A stretch of DNA of 64,000 nt, taken from the NCBI RefSeq assembly GCF_029223285.1, contig NZ_JARHUJ010000012.1:124001-188000 (forward strand), read 5' to 3'. How positions within the stretch are numbered: position 1 is the stretch's first letter; the number at the start of each line of letters is the position of its first letter. The stretch comes from Paraflavitalea sp. CAU 1676. Its GTDB lineage: Bacteria > Bacteroidota > Bacteroidia > Chitinophagales > Chitinophagaceae. The translations under genes were made by a program, and so were the position numbers. Shown piece by piece: positions 25,840-34,618 of this stretch. The notes below the pieces were generated by a model that was not told the DNA's origin, searched no databases, and saw nothing but the letters and a program-made list of their open reading frames with translations.

Positions 25840-28170
25840 ATGAAATCAGTTCTTACCTACCTTATCATTGGCTTATTCGTACTGGTACAAAATAGCTTCG
25901 CGCAAACGATCTGCCGCGGCAGGATCATCGATGGTATAACCAAAGAAGCGATCCCGCACGCCTCCATTCAAGTAAAGGATGCCGCTAAAGGCATCGCTAC
26001 CAATAATAAAGGCGAATTTGAGATCACCTCAACAGGACAGTCTCAGTCGCTGGTCGTATCCTGTATCGGCTACCAGCCTCTCACCATGGTGGTGGAGCCG
26101 CAACAAACCAACCTGGTGATAGCGTTGCAGTCGGGCAACAATACCATGCCCGAAGTGGTGATCTCCGCCAACCGCGATGTGGCGCGCCGTTCGCAGGCGC
26201 CGGTTGCGATCAATACCCTCACCGCCAAAACCATCCAGGATACCAAACCGATCACCGTAGACCAGGTGCTCAATAAAGTAAGCGGCGTGTACATGGTCAA
26301 CCTCGGCAACGAGCAACACTCCATGAGCATCCGCCAGCCTATGACCACCAAAAGTCTTTTCTTATACCTCGAAGATGGCATGCCCATCCGCACCACCGGC
26401 CTCTTCAATCACAATGCCCTCCTCGAAATGAATATGGCTGCTGTACGTAATATTGAAGTGGTCAAAGGACCTTCCTCTTCCCTCTATGGCAGTGAAGCGA
26501 TCGGCGGCGTGGTGAACTTTATTACGCTGGCGCCTACTGCCCTCCCTTCCCTTAAATTATCTGTGCAGGGCAATGACATTGGCTACAAGCGCACCGATCT
26601 GCAGACCGGCTTCACCAGCGGCAAATGGGGTGTAAGCGTTAATGGGTATTATGCCGATAAACGCAACAGTTATATTGAATACAGTGATTTTCACAAAGGC
26701 ATTATCACTGCCCGTGTCGATTACCGCTTCAGCGATAAAACCTTTCTCACGAACTCCTTCACCTGGCTCGATTATTACAGCGATATGCCGGGTGGTATCG
26801 ATAGCGCCAAATTTGCCAGTAAGTCGTTCAGGAATCCGCAAACCTTTACCTACCGTAAGGTGGCCGGACAGCGGTATCGTTCTACGCTCAACCATTCCTG
26901 GAACGAACACAGCAAGAGCAGCGTGTCCTTCCTTTATCGCAACAATAGCATCGGACAAAACCCTGCCTATTCCGTAAAAGACGATTATCGCCGCCAGGGC
27001 AGTGCCTGGATCGGTAAAAAGGATCTGGCACATGGAGAGATCAATGACGCCTCATTCAATAGTTATGTACTCATCGCCCAGCACAAGCAGCAGTTTCAAT
27101 GGAAAGATGCTGCCATCATCGGCGGGGTGAGTGCAGACATTAGCCCCTCTACTTACCGGGCAGACTATATCCGCATCAAAAAGGATTCCGTGTCAGGTAA
27201 ATACGAAAGCTATCAAACGAAAGACAGTGTGCTCACCAACTACCGCAGCAACCTCAACAATTATGCGGCCTATGTGAACCTAGAGCTGTCGCCCATCGAA
27301 AAGCTGCGTGTAGTGGCATCGCTCCGCTACGATGTGTTCCGCTATCAGTTCGATAACTACCTGAAACCATCCTCCTACAGTGGATCGCCGGATACTGTCA
27401 ATCACTTTAGTGCCGTAAGTCCGAAGATCGGGTTCACCTATAACTTCAGCCGGGCTGCGGGTATCTATGCCAACTACAGCCAGGGCTTTGTGCCGCCGCA
27501 GGTTACGGAAATGTACCGTGGCGTAAAAGTGCCCAACCTCGATCCCTCGGTGTTCTATAATTACGAAGCAGGGGGATGGATCAGTTTGCTGAAAGGAAAG
27601 CTGAGCGCCGACCTGAGTTTGTATTACCTCGATGGTACCAACGAAGTAGTATCGGTAAAGCTCGATGATGGCTCTTCCGAAAACCGCAATGCCGGTAAAA
27701 CCCTGCACAAAGGCATCGAGTTGGGCGTTAATGTGAACCCGGTGAAAGATGTCAGCCTTCGCTTTAGTGGCGCCTACAGCCGCCACGAATTCGTCGACTT
27801 CAACGAGAAAGGGGTTAAGTACAATGGCAATGAAATGAATGGCGCGCCCAACTGGATCTACAATACAGAACTGTGGTATCGCCCGTCGTATGTGAAAGGA
27901 TTGCGCCTTGGTGTTGAATGGCAGCACCTGGGCAGCTATTGGCTCGATCCGGTGAACACGGTCAAATATCCCGGCTTCGATGTGGTACACCTGCGTGCAG
28001 GTTATCAGTGGAAGGCCCTGGAACTGTGGGTAAATACCGTGAACCTCGGCAACAGCTATTATGCGTACACGGCCAGCAAAAGCAGTTTTGGTTATAGCTA
28101 CAACCCAGCCGAACCCCGTAATGTAACCGTAGGACTTTCCTGCGATTTTGGTCAACTCTTCAAAAAGTAA
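25840..28170 (+). CDS. TonB-dependent outer-membrane receptor
   Basis: A 776-residue protein from ATG 25840 with a signal peptide (MKSVLTYLIIGLFVLVQNSF, cut after AQ). Residues about 22-95 are a carboxypeptidase-regulatory-like domain, about 110-225 the plug (VVISANRDVARRSQAPVAIN, then VVKGPSSSLYGSEAIGGVVN), and the rest the 22-strand barrel ending with aromatic-rich strands. It has the size of a metal or siderophore receptor, shorter than SusC-type receptors, and no SusD is nearby. The context (Cys-motif protein upstream, PepSY protein 2 nt downstream) suggests iron-siderophore or copper import. The longer frame from 25753 adds an implausible leader. Confidence 0.9.
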   Translation: MKSVLTYLIIGLFVLVQNSFAQTICRGRIIDGITKEAIPHASIQVKDAAKGIATNNKGEFEITSTGQSQSLVVSCIGYQPLTMVVEPQQTNLVIALQSGNNTMPEVVISANRDVARRSQAPVAINTLTAKTIQDTKPITVDQVLNKVSGVYMVNLGNEQHSMSIRQPMTTKSLFLYLEDGMPIRTTGLFNHNALLEMNMAAVRNIEVVKGPSSSLYGSEAIGGVVNFITLAPTALPSLKLSVQGNDIGYKRTDLQTGFTSGKWGVSVNGYYADKRNSYIEYSDFHKGIITARVDYRFSDKTFLTNSFTWLDYYSDMPGGIDSAKFASKSFRNPQTFTYRKVAGQRYRSTLNHSWNEHSKSSVSFLYRNNSIGQNPAYSVKDDYRRQGSAWIGKKDLAHGEINDASFNSYVLIAQHKQQFQWKDAAIIGGVSADISPSTYRADYIRIKKDSVSGKYESYQTKDSVLTNYRSNLNNYAAYVNLELSPIEKLRVVASLRYDVFRYQFDNYLKPSSYSGSPDTVNHFSAVSPKIGFTYNFSRAAGIYANYSQGFVPPQVTEMYRGVKVPNLDPSVFYNYEAGGWISLLKGKLSADLSLYYLDGTNEVVSVKLDDGSSENRNAGKTLHKGIELGVNVNPVKDVSLRFSGAYSRHEFVDFNEKGVKYNGNEMNGAPNWIYNTELWYRPSYVKGLRLGVEWQHLGSYWLDPVNTVKYPGFDVVHLRAGYQWKALELWVNTVNLGNSYYAYTASKSSFGYSYNPAEPRNVTVGLSCDFGQLFKK

Positions 28171-28172
28171 GG

Positions 28173-29843
28173 ATGAGCATCCGTCAATATATCCGCCGGC
28201 ATATGTATCGCTGGCACCGTATAGCCAGTTTGATCATTGCTGTTCCTGTATTCCTCTGGGCGCTCAGTGGGTTCATGCATCCGCTGATGACCAATGTTCG
28301 TCCGCAGGTGGCCACCCAGAAATTACAGGCTCCTGTCATCGACACAGCAAAGATCAGGGTATCGCTCGCCGATGCCTTGCGCAAGAATAAGATTGATAGT
28401 TTTAGTCAGTTCAGGCTGGTGACCATGCACAGCAACTGGTTTTACCAGGTGAAGCTGCCGGCGAGTAAAGTGCTGAAGTATTACAGTACAGAGAATGGCA
28501 AATTGTTGCCCGATGGTGATGAGCTGTATGCCCGTTACCTGGCCAAGCAATTCCTGGAAGGAGATGAGCAGGCGGCCGCCGAAGCGAAGTCGCATAAAAT
28601 GCTGGCCTCCTTGAAACCTGAGCCATTGCCCGGTACTGCCACTACGGTGGCGGCCGAAGCGCTGGGTGGGGGCGATCATGATTGCTGCACCAATACCATG
28701 GCGGCCATCATGAATGTAACGAAGGGCGCCAAAGTGACTACCGTACAGTTTAAAGAGCAGTATGATGGCGAGTACAAATATGTGAACCGTTACCTGCCGG
28801 CCTGGAAGGTGAGCTTTAACCGGCCCGATGGTATTCGTATTTATGTGGAGACCGCCCAGGATCGTTTTGCCTTTGCAGTAGATAATAAGCGGGCGGCATT
28901 CGATACCTTCTTCTCGCTCTTTCATACCCTTGGCTGGCTCGATTTTATGGGCCGGGCAAAATATATCGCGGAGATGCTGATCATGTTATTGGCCGTCTTT
29001 ACGACCGTGATGGGGCTGTATATGTTCTTCACCACAAAAGCAAAGAAGGCAGCCGGCAATGCTAAAGTGCGTGCACGCCGCATCCACCGGTTTACATCGG
29101 TGACTGCTTCCTTGTTTACGCTATTGTTCACCATCAGTGGTGGGTATCATGCGTTCGAAAAACTGAAGCCGGATACCCGTCACCTGTATTTTGCCGATTA
29201 TAGGTATGCGGCTACTGAAGCAGCAGCCGATTGGGATAAGCTGGACAGTGCTGTTGGGGCAGACCGCTTGATCACCAACTTGTCGCTCGTACAGGTGCAG
29301 GGTGAACGCTATTGGCAGGTATTTAATAAGTCGGCCAAAACCATGGCGCATCAGGCAGCGGCAAAGGGTGGTAAGGACCTGATGAAAAGTATGACGGTGC
29401 CGCCGCCGAACACACTGTATGTGCGGGCCGCAGATTATACATTGCTGGCAGGCGGTGAGGAGCAATATGCACGCGAACTGGCCACGGCCTTCAGCGGTCG
29501 CCCGTCGGATAAGATCATAGCCACCAATGTGGTGACAAAGTTTGAAGGGGAATATGGATTTGTGAACAAGCGCCTGCCGGTTTGGAAGGTGGGGTATGCG
29601 GAGAATAGCGAGGAAAGATATTATGTGGAGACCAGTAGCGGCAAATTGGCTGCGATGGTGAATGATAAAGACCTGGCGGAGGGATATAGCTTCGCTTTAT
29701 TCCATAAGCACCACTTCATGGATTGGGGCGGTAAAACAACGCGTGATGTAAGCACCATGTTCTGGGCTGCCATGCAGATGATGATGGTGGGCGTGGGTCT
29801 GTGGTTTTGGTGGAAGAGCAGGCAACAGCGGCGCAGTGCGTAG
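28173..29843 (+). CDS. PepSY-domain inner-membrane protein
   Basis: A 556-residue protein with four main membrane helices (about residues 15-38, 260-290, 305-330 and 530-550). Between helices are two soluble PepSY-type parts with the repeated phrase KYVNRYLPAWKVSFNRPDG and YGFVNKRLPVWKVGYAENSE. PepSY transmembrane proteins are often encoded with TonB receptors, and some reduce siderophore-bound iron. Conserved His residues in the helices (RHMYRWHRIASL and FHTLGWLDFMG, later FHKHHFMDW) may bind haem. The start is 2 nt after the receptor stop, so translation is coupled. Confidence 0.85.
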   Translation: MSIRQYIRRHMYRWHRIASLIIAVPVFLWALSGFMHPLMTNVRPQVATQKLQAPVIDTAKIRVSLADALRKNKIDSFSQFRLVTMHSNWFYQVKLPASKVLKYYSTENGKLLPDGDELYARYLAKQFLEGDEQAAAEAKSHKMLASLKPEPLPGTATTVAAEALGGGDHDCCTNTMAAIMNVTKGAKVTTVQFKEQYDGEYKYVNRYLPAWKVSFNRPDGIRIYVETAQDRFAFAVDNKRAAFDTFFSLFHTLGWLDFMGRAKYIAEMLIMLLAVFTTVMGLYMFFTTKAKKAAGNAKVRARRIHRFTSVTASLFTLLFTISGGYHAFEKLKPDTRHLYFADYRYAATEAAADWDKLDSAVGADRLITNLSLVQVQGERYWQVFNKSAKTMAHQAAAKGGKDLMKSMTVPPPNTLYVRAADYTLLAGGEEQYARELATAFSGRPSDKIIATNVVTKFEGEYGFVNKRLPVWKVGYAENSEERYYVETSSGKLAAMVNDKDLAEGYSFALFHKHHFMDWGGKTTRDVSTMFWAAMQMMMVGVGLWFWWKSRQQRRSA

Positions 29844-29849
29844 GGGGGA

Positions 29850-30767
29850 TTATCCCCGCAACGAATGCCGGTATTGCAGAGGCGTGCTGTTGGTTTTGTT
29901 TTTGAACAGCTTGTTGAAAGACTGGGGGCGTTCGAAGCCCAGTTGGTAGGCGATGGTGGCCACGGGCCAATCGGTCTCGGCCAGGAAGTTCTTAGCTTTT
30001 TCAATCAGCTTACCATGGATTAGTTGCTGTGCGGTTTGACCGGTGAGGGTGCGCAGCATATCGCTCAGGTAACCGGGCGAAAGGTGTACCTGCGAGGCGA
30101 GGTATTCTACCGTGGGCAAGCCTTTGGTGAGCGGTACTTCATGTTGGAAATATGCTGCCAGCAGTTCTTCGATACGTGCAAGCAGGTCGTTGTTGACGGC
30201 TTTGCGGGTCAGGAACTGACGGGTATAGAACCGGTTGCAATAAGTAAGCAACAGTTCAATATGGGCGATCACGACATCCTGGCTGAAAGAGTCGATGTTG
30301 GATTGGTATTCTGTTTCAATGTCGAGCATGATCCGCTCGATCAAGGTCTCTTCTTTGTCGGATAGGTGCAGGGCTTCATTCACCGCATAACCGAAAAAGC
30401 CATATTCCTGGATCTTTTTACCGAGGGCGTAGGGGCGAATGAAGTCGGGGTGGAAGGAGAGGCAGATGCCGGTGAGGTCATATTCTTCAACGCTTTGGTT
30501 TTCGAGTACCTGGTGAGGAGCGATAAAAGACATCACGCCTTCATCGAAGTCGTAGTAGTTTCTGCCATACCGGAACTTTCCTTTGAAGCCCCGCTTCAGG
30601 GAGGCGCAATAAAAGCCCAGGGAAAACCGACGGTTGAGCTCTTCGGCCCTGTGAGCAGCAGTTTCCAGTCTGAAAACGCTCACCAGTGGATGCAGTGGCT
30701 TGGGCAACGAGAGTATACGGTGTTGCTCGGTGATGGATTCGATGATATGTGGGCGCTGATCGCTCAT
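29850..30767 (-). CDS. AraC-family transcriptional regulator
   Basis: A 305-residue protein. The N-terminal 150 residues are a cupin-like sensor (FSLGFYCASLKRGFKGKFRY, EGVMSFIAPHQVLENQSVEE). The C-terminal AraC domain has two helix-turn-helix units (TVEYLASQVHLSPGYLSDML and PVATIAYQLGFERPQSFNKL, ending NSTPLQYRHSLR). Its gene ends 6 nt from the convergent PepSY gene. On its own strand it follows an aldo/keto reductase gene by 52 nt with a hairpin between. AraC regulators of this sensor type are often encoded beside the oxidoreductase they control. Confidence 0.9.
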   Translation of the reverse strand: MSDQRPHIIESITEQHRILSLPKPLHPLVSVFRLETAAHRAEELNRRFSLGFYCASLKRGFKGKFRYGRNYYDFDEGVMSFIAPHQVLENQSVEEYDLTGICLSFHPDFIRPYALGKKIQEYGFFGYAVNEALHLSDKEETLIERIMLDIETEYQSNIDSFSQDVVIAHIELLLTYCNRFYTRQFLTRKAVNNDLLARIEELLAAYFQHEVPLTKGLPTVEYLASQVHLSPGYLSDMLRTLTGQTAQQLIHGKLIEKAKNFLAETDWPVATIAYQLGFERPQSFNKLFKNKTNSTPLQYRHSLRG

Positions 30768-30786
30768 GATGATACTATAAAATTAG

Positions 30787-30811
30787 AGCAGGTAACGCAG
30801 AGTTACCTGCT
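30787..30811 (-). terminator. Hairpin between aldo/keto reductase and AraC gene
   Basis: A perfect 10-bp stem, AGCAGGTAAC / GTTACCTGCT, loop of 5 nt. On the minus strand it follows the reductase stop by 8 nt, and the T-tract after it is modest (CTAATTTTA). It may terminate or attenuate transcription before the regulator gene. The T-run on the other strand is stronger, but no plus-strand gene leads into it. Confidence 0.55.
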
Positions 30812-30819
30812 TTTTGTTT

Positions 30820-31821
30820 TTACCGGTTCACGGCCTGCATGCCGGCGGCGTCGTAACGGTCGCCGGTGATGGTGCCGAGCGGAATGATTGATTCCAGCCG
30901 GCGAAGTTCTTCACTACTCAAGGTGATGCTGTCTGCAGCAATATTTTGCTCGAGGTATTTAATGCGCTTGGTGCCGGGAATGGGTACGATGCCTTTGGCG
31001 ATGACCCAGGCGAGTGCCAGTTGAGAAGGCGTGATCTCTTTTTCGGCAGCCATTTTTTCAATGGCCTGCAGCAGTTCGATGTTCTTATAGAACTGTTCGC
31101 CCTGGAAGCGGGGCATCGATCGCCTGAAATCGTCGGCGGCGAGGTCTTCGGGCTTTTTCAGTTCTCCGGTCAGGAAACCGCGACCCAGGGGTGAATAGGC
31201 CACGAGGCCGATGCCCAGTTCGCGCAGGGTGTCGGGAATACCTTGTTCTTCGATGCTGCGTTCGAACAGGGAGTACTCCGATTGAACGGCGGTGAGGGGA
31301 TGAATGGCGTGTGCTTTACGGATGGTGGCGGAAGATACTTCCGAGAGACCGATATACCGCACCTTGCCTTCCTGTACCAGTTCCGCCATGGCCTGCACAG
31401 TTTCTTCAATGGGTGTTTGCGGATCTACGCGGTGCAGGTAGTAGAGATCGATATGGTCAGTGCCCAGGTTGCGCAGGGAGCGTTCGGTAGCCTTTTTTAC
31501 ATAGTTTTTATCGGCCTTGAGTTGCCAGGTCAGCGCGCCGCTGTCGTCGATCTCATAGCCGAATTTGGTGGCCAGGATGTATGCTGAGCGTTTGCCTTTA
31601 ATGGCTTTGGCAATGAGTTGTTCGTTGACCAGCGGGCCGTAGAGGTCGGCTGTGTCGAGAAAGTTGCAACCCAGTTCCAGCGAACGGTGAATGGTGGCGA
31701 TGCTGTCGGCTTCGTTGGCTTTGCCGTAGATGTCGAACTGGGCCATGCCCGTCATGCCCATACAGCCCAGCCCTATGGAGGGTACAGTAAGTCCCTGACT
31801 ACCTAACTGAATCATTTTCAT
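30820..31821 (-). CDS. Aldo/keto reductase (AKR13-like)
   Basis: A 333-residue NADPH-dependent reductase starting [20 protein letters not shown]. Features are the catalytic Asp and Tyr ([20 protein letters not shown]), Lys in ILATKFGYE, His in [20 protein letters not shown], and the cofactor segment [20 protein letters not shown]. This is the pattern of the AKR13/YajO-pyridoxal-reductase branch, acting on aldehydes or pyridoxal, substrate uncertain. A longer frame adds [10 protein letters not shown], which is dropped. Followed by the AraC regulator on the same strand. Paralogue of the reductase at 12421-13452. Confidence 0.9.
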   Translation of the reverse strand: MKMIQLGSQGLTVPSIGLGCMGMTGMAQFDIYGKANEADSIATIHRSLELGCNFLDTADLYGPLVNEQLIAKAIKGKRSAYILATKFGYEIDDSGALTWQLKADKNYVKKATERSLRNLGTDHIDLYYLHRVDPQTPIEETVQAMAELVQEGKVRYIGLSEVSSATIRKAHAIHPLTAVQSEYSLFERSIEEQGIPDTLRELGIGLVAYSPLGRGFLTGELKKPEDLAADDFRRSMPRFQGEQFYKNIELLQAIEKMAAEKEITPSQLALAWVIAKGIVPIPGTKRIKYLEQNIAADSITLSSEELRRLESIIPLGTITGDRYDAAGMQAVNR

Positions 31822-32002
31822 GTTCAAATGCTTTGTTGAATGATGCAGCAAAGGTGGGTTTGGAGTGACTGGGAAAAGTGTCCAAAAAAGGGTAAGGTGT
31901 ATCCAGAGTCGGGTAAAGGGTGTTTGATTTTCCGGTTTTGGGAATTATGGTTGGAGAAACCGTAACGATGGGCTGTTTATGCCCGGGAGGGCCTTGCCAT
32001 AC

Positions 32003-32046
32003 TGCCTGCATATTGCCTGCACATTGCCTGGACATTGCCTGCGCTC
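32003..32046. repeat. Four tandem 11-bp repeats
   Basis: TGCCTGCATAT, TGCCTGCACAT, TGCCTGGACAT, TGCCTGCGCTC in direct succession. Only the last few bases vary between copies. Less conserved units in the same 11-bp phase continue on both sides (for example AGGCAATATAC, GGCCAGGCGGC downstream). Confidence 0.8.
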
Positions 32047-32266
32047 CCTATGTAGAGGTACCATATTCAGGCAATATACGGCCAGGCGGCAGTGAAGTTC
32101 CAGGCAGGTGGTAGTACATGAGAGACGGACTACATGCCTGTTTGGGATTAACTTGGAACAGGTAAAGCTAATTCCGGGCGAACTGGATGGGCGTCCCCAA
32201 GCGACTGGATTGTCGCAAATAGCTAGTAGAATGGCAGCGGACCTCTCTAAGGGTGGTACGCGACCT

Positions 32267-32343
32267 GTACAGAACCCCTACAGAACCCTTAGAGCCTTAG
32301 GCCAGTCCCAGACCACCCTTAGGCCATTCCCAGGCAATACCCC
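32267..32343. repeat. Seven tandem degenerate 11-bp repeats
   Basis: GTACAGAACCC, CTACAGAACCC, TTAGAGCCTTA, GGCCAGTCCCA, GACCACCCTTA, GGCCATTCCCA, GGCAATACCCC in direct succession. Units 4 and 6 are near-identical, as are 1 and 2. Same period as the arrays at 12015 and 32003 but different sequence. Confidence 0.75.
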
Positions 32344-32637
32344 GAAAAGTCCGCACCAACCCGGCACCCATTCCACTAGCCTTTGGGGCCAGTTACGTGC
32401 CGAGGGGAGTATGGGGGGCGGTGTTAAAAGGTGGTTAGAGGCGCATAATCGGACGAATTTTAAATTTACGGGAATTTCTTAGCGAATCGGTGTGCGCGGC
32501 CTGGTGAGGCGCTAATGCATTTTGGGGAGGTGCGCTGGCGGGCGGCGAAACCGGAAGTCGCAATACGGGTTCCACAGGCTAATTAGCGGATCTGCTATTT
32601 ACGGGCGCTGGCGACGAGCTCAGCAAGCTCGAAGGTA

Positions 32638-33096
32638 TTATAACGGGCGATCGGCTAAGTGGTCCTGGGTGAACTGCAAATGAACATCCGGCCTGTATAT
32701 TTCCTGTAGAAAGGGTGGGTTCGTAAGGTCTTTAAACCCAAATTGACGGTACAGGCCATGGGCATCACTGGTATTCAGCATGATCCTGCGGAGGCGTTTA
32801 GCCCAGCCTTGTTCAAGGATATGAGCAAGCATCTTCTTGGCCACTCCCTGGCCCTGGTACTCGGGGAATACAAAGAAATCAGCGAACCAGGCAAACGTCG
32901 TATAATCGGTAATGACACGTCCGAAGCCGATCTGCCGGCCATCCACAAAGGCGCCCACACAAAAAGAGTTGCTCAGGGAATCATTAACCATGGTATAGGG
33001 TATGCCTTTTGCCCAATAAGTTTCCTCACTCAAAAAACGATGTACCAGTTCTACATCCATTTGCTCCTTACCGGTTTTAATCACTACGTTCAGCAT
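32638..33096 (-). CDS. GNAT-family N-acetyltransferase
   Basis: A 152-residue cytoplasmic acetyltransferase. The acetyl-CoA binding core is FVFPEYQGQGVAKKMLAHIL (Q/RxxGxA-type P-loop), preceded by beta-strands QIGFGRVITDYTTFAWFADF and followed by RRIMLNTSDAHGLYRQFGFK, the usual end of the fold. It is a small GNAT of unknown acceptor. A longer frame begins at 33114, but that ATG lies on top of the -10-type element region, so ATG 33096 is preferred. Divergent from a MocR-type regulator with overlapping promoters, which hints at joint control. Confidence 0.85.
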   Translation of the reverse strand: MLNVVIKTGKEQMDVELVHRFLSEETYWAKGIPYTMVNDSLSNSFCVGAFVDGRQIGFGRVITDYTTFAWFADFFVFPEYQGQGVAKKMLAHILEQGWAKRLRRIMLNTSDAHGLYRQFGFKDLTNPPFLQEIYRPDVHLQFTQDHLADRPL

Positions 33097-33115
33097 GGCT
33101 ATCAATTTTACCACA

Positions 33116-33129
33116 CAAAGCTACCTTTG
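33116..33129. promoter_or_regulatory. Overlapping divergent -7 promoter elements
   Basis: CAAAGCTACCTTTG contains TAGCTTTG on the minus strand (33116-33123, toward the acetyltransferase) and TACCTTTG on the plus strand (33122-33129, toward the MocR-type gene). Both match TAnnTTTG and share two base pairs, so the two promoters cannot be occupied at once. Confidence 0.55.
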
Positions 33130-33141
33130 CCAGCTGGATAA

Positions 33142-33178
33142 ACACAGTCTCAGTTTTGTGTATTTTGATGGACACAGT
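33142..33178 (+). promoter_or_regulatory. Direct repeats, possible MocR-type binding sites
   Basis: ACACAGT occurs at 33142-33148 and again at 33172-33178, exactly 30 bp apart, with an opposing TTGTGT between. MocR/PdxR-type regulators typically bind spaced direct repeats. The sites lie 13-43 bp before the regulator start, so autoregulation is plausible. Confidence 0.45.
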
Positions 33179-33190
33179 TAACTTTATGCC

Positions 33191-34615
33191 ATGAAAAGCG
33201 ATTTCCTGTATATCGAGCTATCCAACAATATCGCCCGGCTTATCAGGGATAAGGTATTGAAGCCGGGCGATCGTTTGCCTTCGGTGAGGATGCTTTGCGA
33301 AGAGCAGGGCATCGGCATGAACACTGCCAAACGGGTGTTCCTGGAACTGGAAGCGCAATCGCTCATTGAATCCAGGCCGCAATCAGGCTACTTTGTTAGT
33401 CAGTTGCCTCATCAAAGACTTGCTCTTCCGGCCATCAGTAGCCCTTCTCCTATAAGCAACAATGCCGGGCCCGGCGAGATCATCAACAAGGTATACTCCA
33501 CACTGGGCCATAAAGGGATTACGCATTTTTCCATTGGAGTGCCATCGTCAGCGTTGCTGCCGTTGGCCAAACTGAACAAAGAAATAGCACAGGCTACCCG
33601 GCAGCTTCCGGGTAGTGGTACTGAATATGAGCAGGTGCAGGGAAATGAAAACCTGCGGAGAATGATTGCTGCTCGCTCTATCTCCTGGGGCGGCAAACTT
33701 CCGGAGAGCGATCTCATCACCACAGCCGGCGGCATGCATGCTCTTTCTTTGTGCATGATGGCACTCACTAAGCCCGGTGATACCATTGCGATGGAAAGTC
33801 CCTGTTATCCCGGCAGTTTACAACTGGCCAGCAGCCTTGGACTGAAAGTGCTTGAACTGCCCACGCATCCAATTACAGGCGTGTCGATCGACGCCTTGAA
33901 GAAGGTGGTGAAGAAGATCGATCTCTGTCTGCTGGTGCCCAACTTTAATACGCCTTTGGGCAGTTGCATGCCCGATGAACAGAAGAAAGAAGTGGTGGCG
34001 CTATTGGCCAAATACAATATCCCGCTGATAGAAGATGATATCTATGGTGATCTGTATTTTGATGGACAGCGACCCAGGTGCTGCAAGGCCTATGATAAAG
34101 AGGGAAATGTATTGTTGTGTAGTTCCGTTTCCAAAACACTGGCGCCCGGCTACCGGGTAGGGTGGGTGGCGCCGGGCAGGTATAAAGAACAGTTGTTGAA
34201 ATTAAAGTTCGCGCATGCCATATCGACTTCCACTATTACCCATGAAGCGGTAGCCAGTTTCCTGCAATCTGGCCGGTACGATCTTCACCTGCGAAAAATA
34301 CGCGGTCTGTTGCAGCAGAATTATGGGCAGTATGTCAATGCCATCACTGAATACTTCCCAGCGGATACAAAAGTGAGCCGGCCGCAGGGCGGACTGTCCA
34401 TGTGGGTGGAGTTCAATAAAAAGATAAACACAACGGGGTTGTTTGATATTGCCCTGAAACAGAAAATAAGCATTGCGCCCGGTAGGATGTTCACACTCCA
34501 GGATCAGTACCAAAACTGCATGCGCCTTTCTTTAGGCTTGTTGATGTCGGATGAAGTAAAGCAAAGATTAAAGGTGCTTGGCCGACTGGTGGCATCGCAA
34601 TATCCAGGCACGTAG
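33191..34615 (+). CDS. MocR/PdxR-type regulator (GntR helix-turn-helix fused to aminotransferase fold)
   Basis: A 474-residue protein. Residues about 5-75 are a GntR winged helix (IARLIRDKVLKPGDRLPSVR, GMNTAKRVFLELEAQSLIES). Residues about 100-470 are a fold-type I aminotransferase domain with the PLP pocket (TTAGGMHALSLCMMALTKPG, LVPNFNTPLGSCMPDEQK, LLCSSVSKTLAPGYRVGWVA, where the Lys of SVSKT forms the internal aldimine). MocR proteins use PLP as a sensor for amino acids, pyridoxal phosphate or related amines. Divergent to a GNAT gene, convergent with a membrane protein 3 nt away. Confidence 0.92.
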   Translation: MKSDFLYIELSNNIARLIRDKVLKPGDRLPSVRMLCEEQGIGMNTAKRVFLELEAQSLIESRPQSGYFVSQLPHQRLALPAISSPSPISNNAGPGEIINKVYSTLGHKGITHFSIGVPSSALLPLAKLNKEIAQATRQLPGSGTEYEQVQGNENLRRMIAARSISWGGKLPESDLITTAGGMHALSLCMMALTKPGDTIAMESPCYPGSLQLASSLGLKVLELPTHPITGVSIDALKKVVKKIDLCLLVPNFNTPLGSCMPDEQKKEVVALLAKYNIPLIEDDIYGDLYFDGQRPRCCKAYDKEGNVLLCSSVSKTLAPGYRVGWVAPGRYKEQLLKLKFAHAISTSTITHEAVASFLQSGRYDLHLRKIRGLLQQNYGQYVNAITEYFPADTKVSRPQGGLSMWVEFNKKINTTGLFDIALKQKISIAPGRMFTLQDQYQNCMRLSLGLLMSDEVKQRLKVLGRLVASQYPGT

Positions 34616-34618
34616 TTG

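Larger units (their letters stand above)
31852..32637. other. Gene-poor region with 11-bp periodic sequence
   Basis: Nearly 800 bp without a supported gene. A frame of 124 codons at 32108-32482 exists only because the repeated DNA is stop-poor, and its product (Pro/Gly/Arg/Ser-rich, no domain) is not protein-like. The central part is built from 11-bp periodic units, listed separately. A short GAGCT-N5-AGCTC hairpin lies near 32620. Confidence 0.6.

Noticed and set aside
32003-32343. CRISPR-like array
   Set aside because: The units are 11 bp and directly adjacent with no spacers, and no cas gene is in the window.
32108-32482. Plus-strand frame of 124 codons in the repeat region
   Set aside because: It runs through 11-bp repeats. 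The composition is Pro/Gly/Arg/Ser-rich without a domain, and no promoter or start signal supports it.
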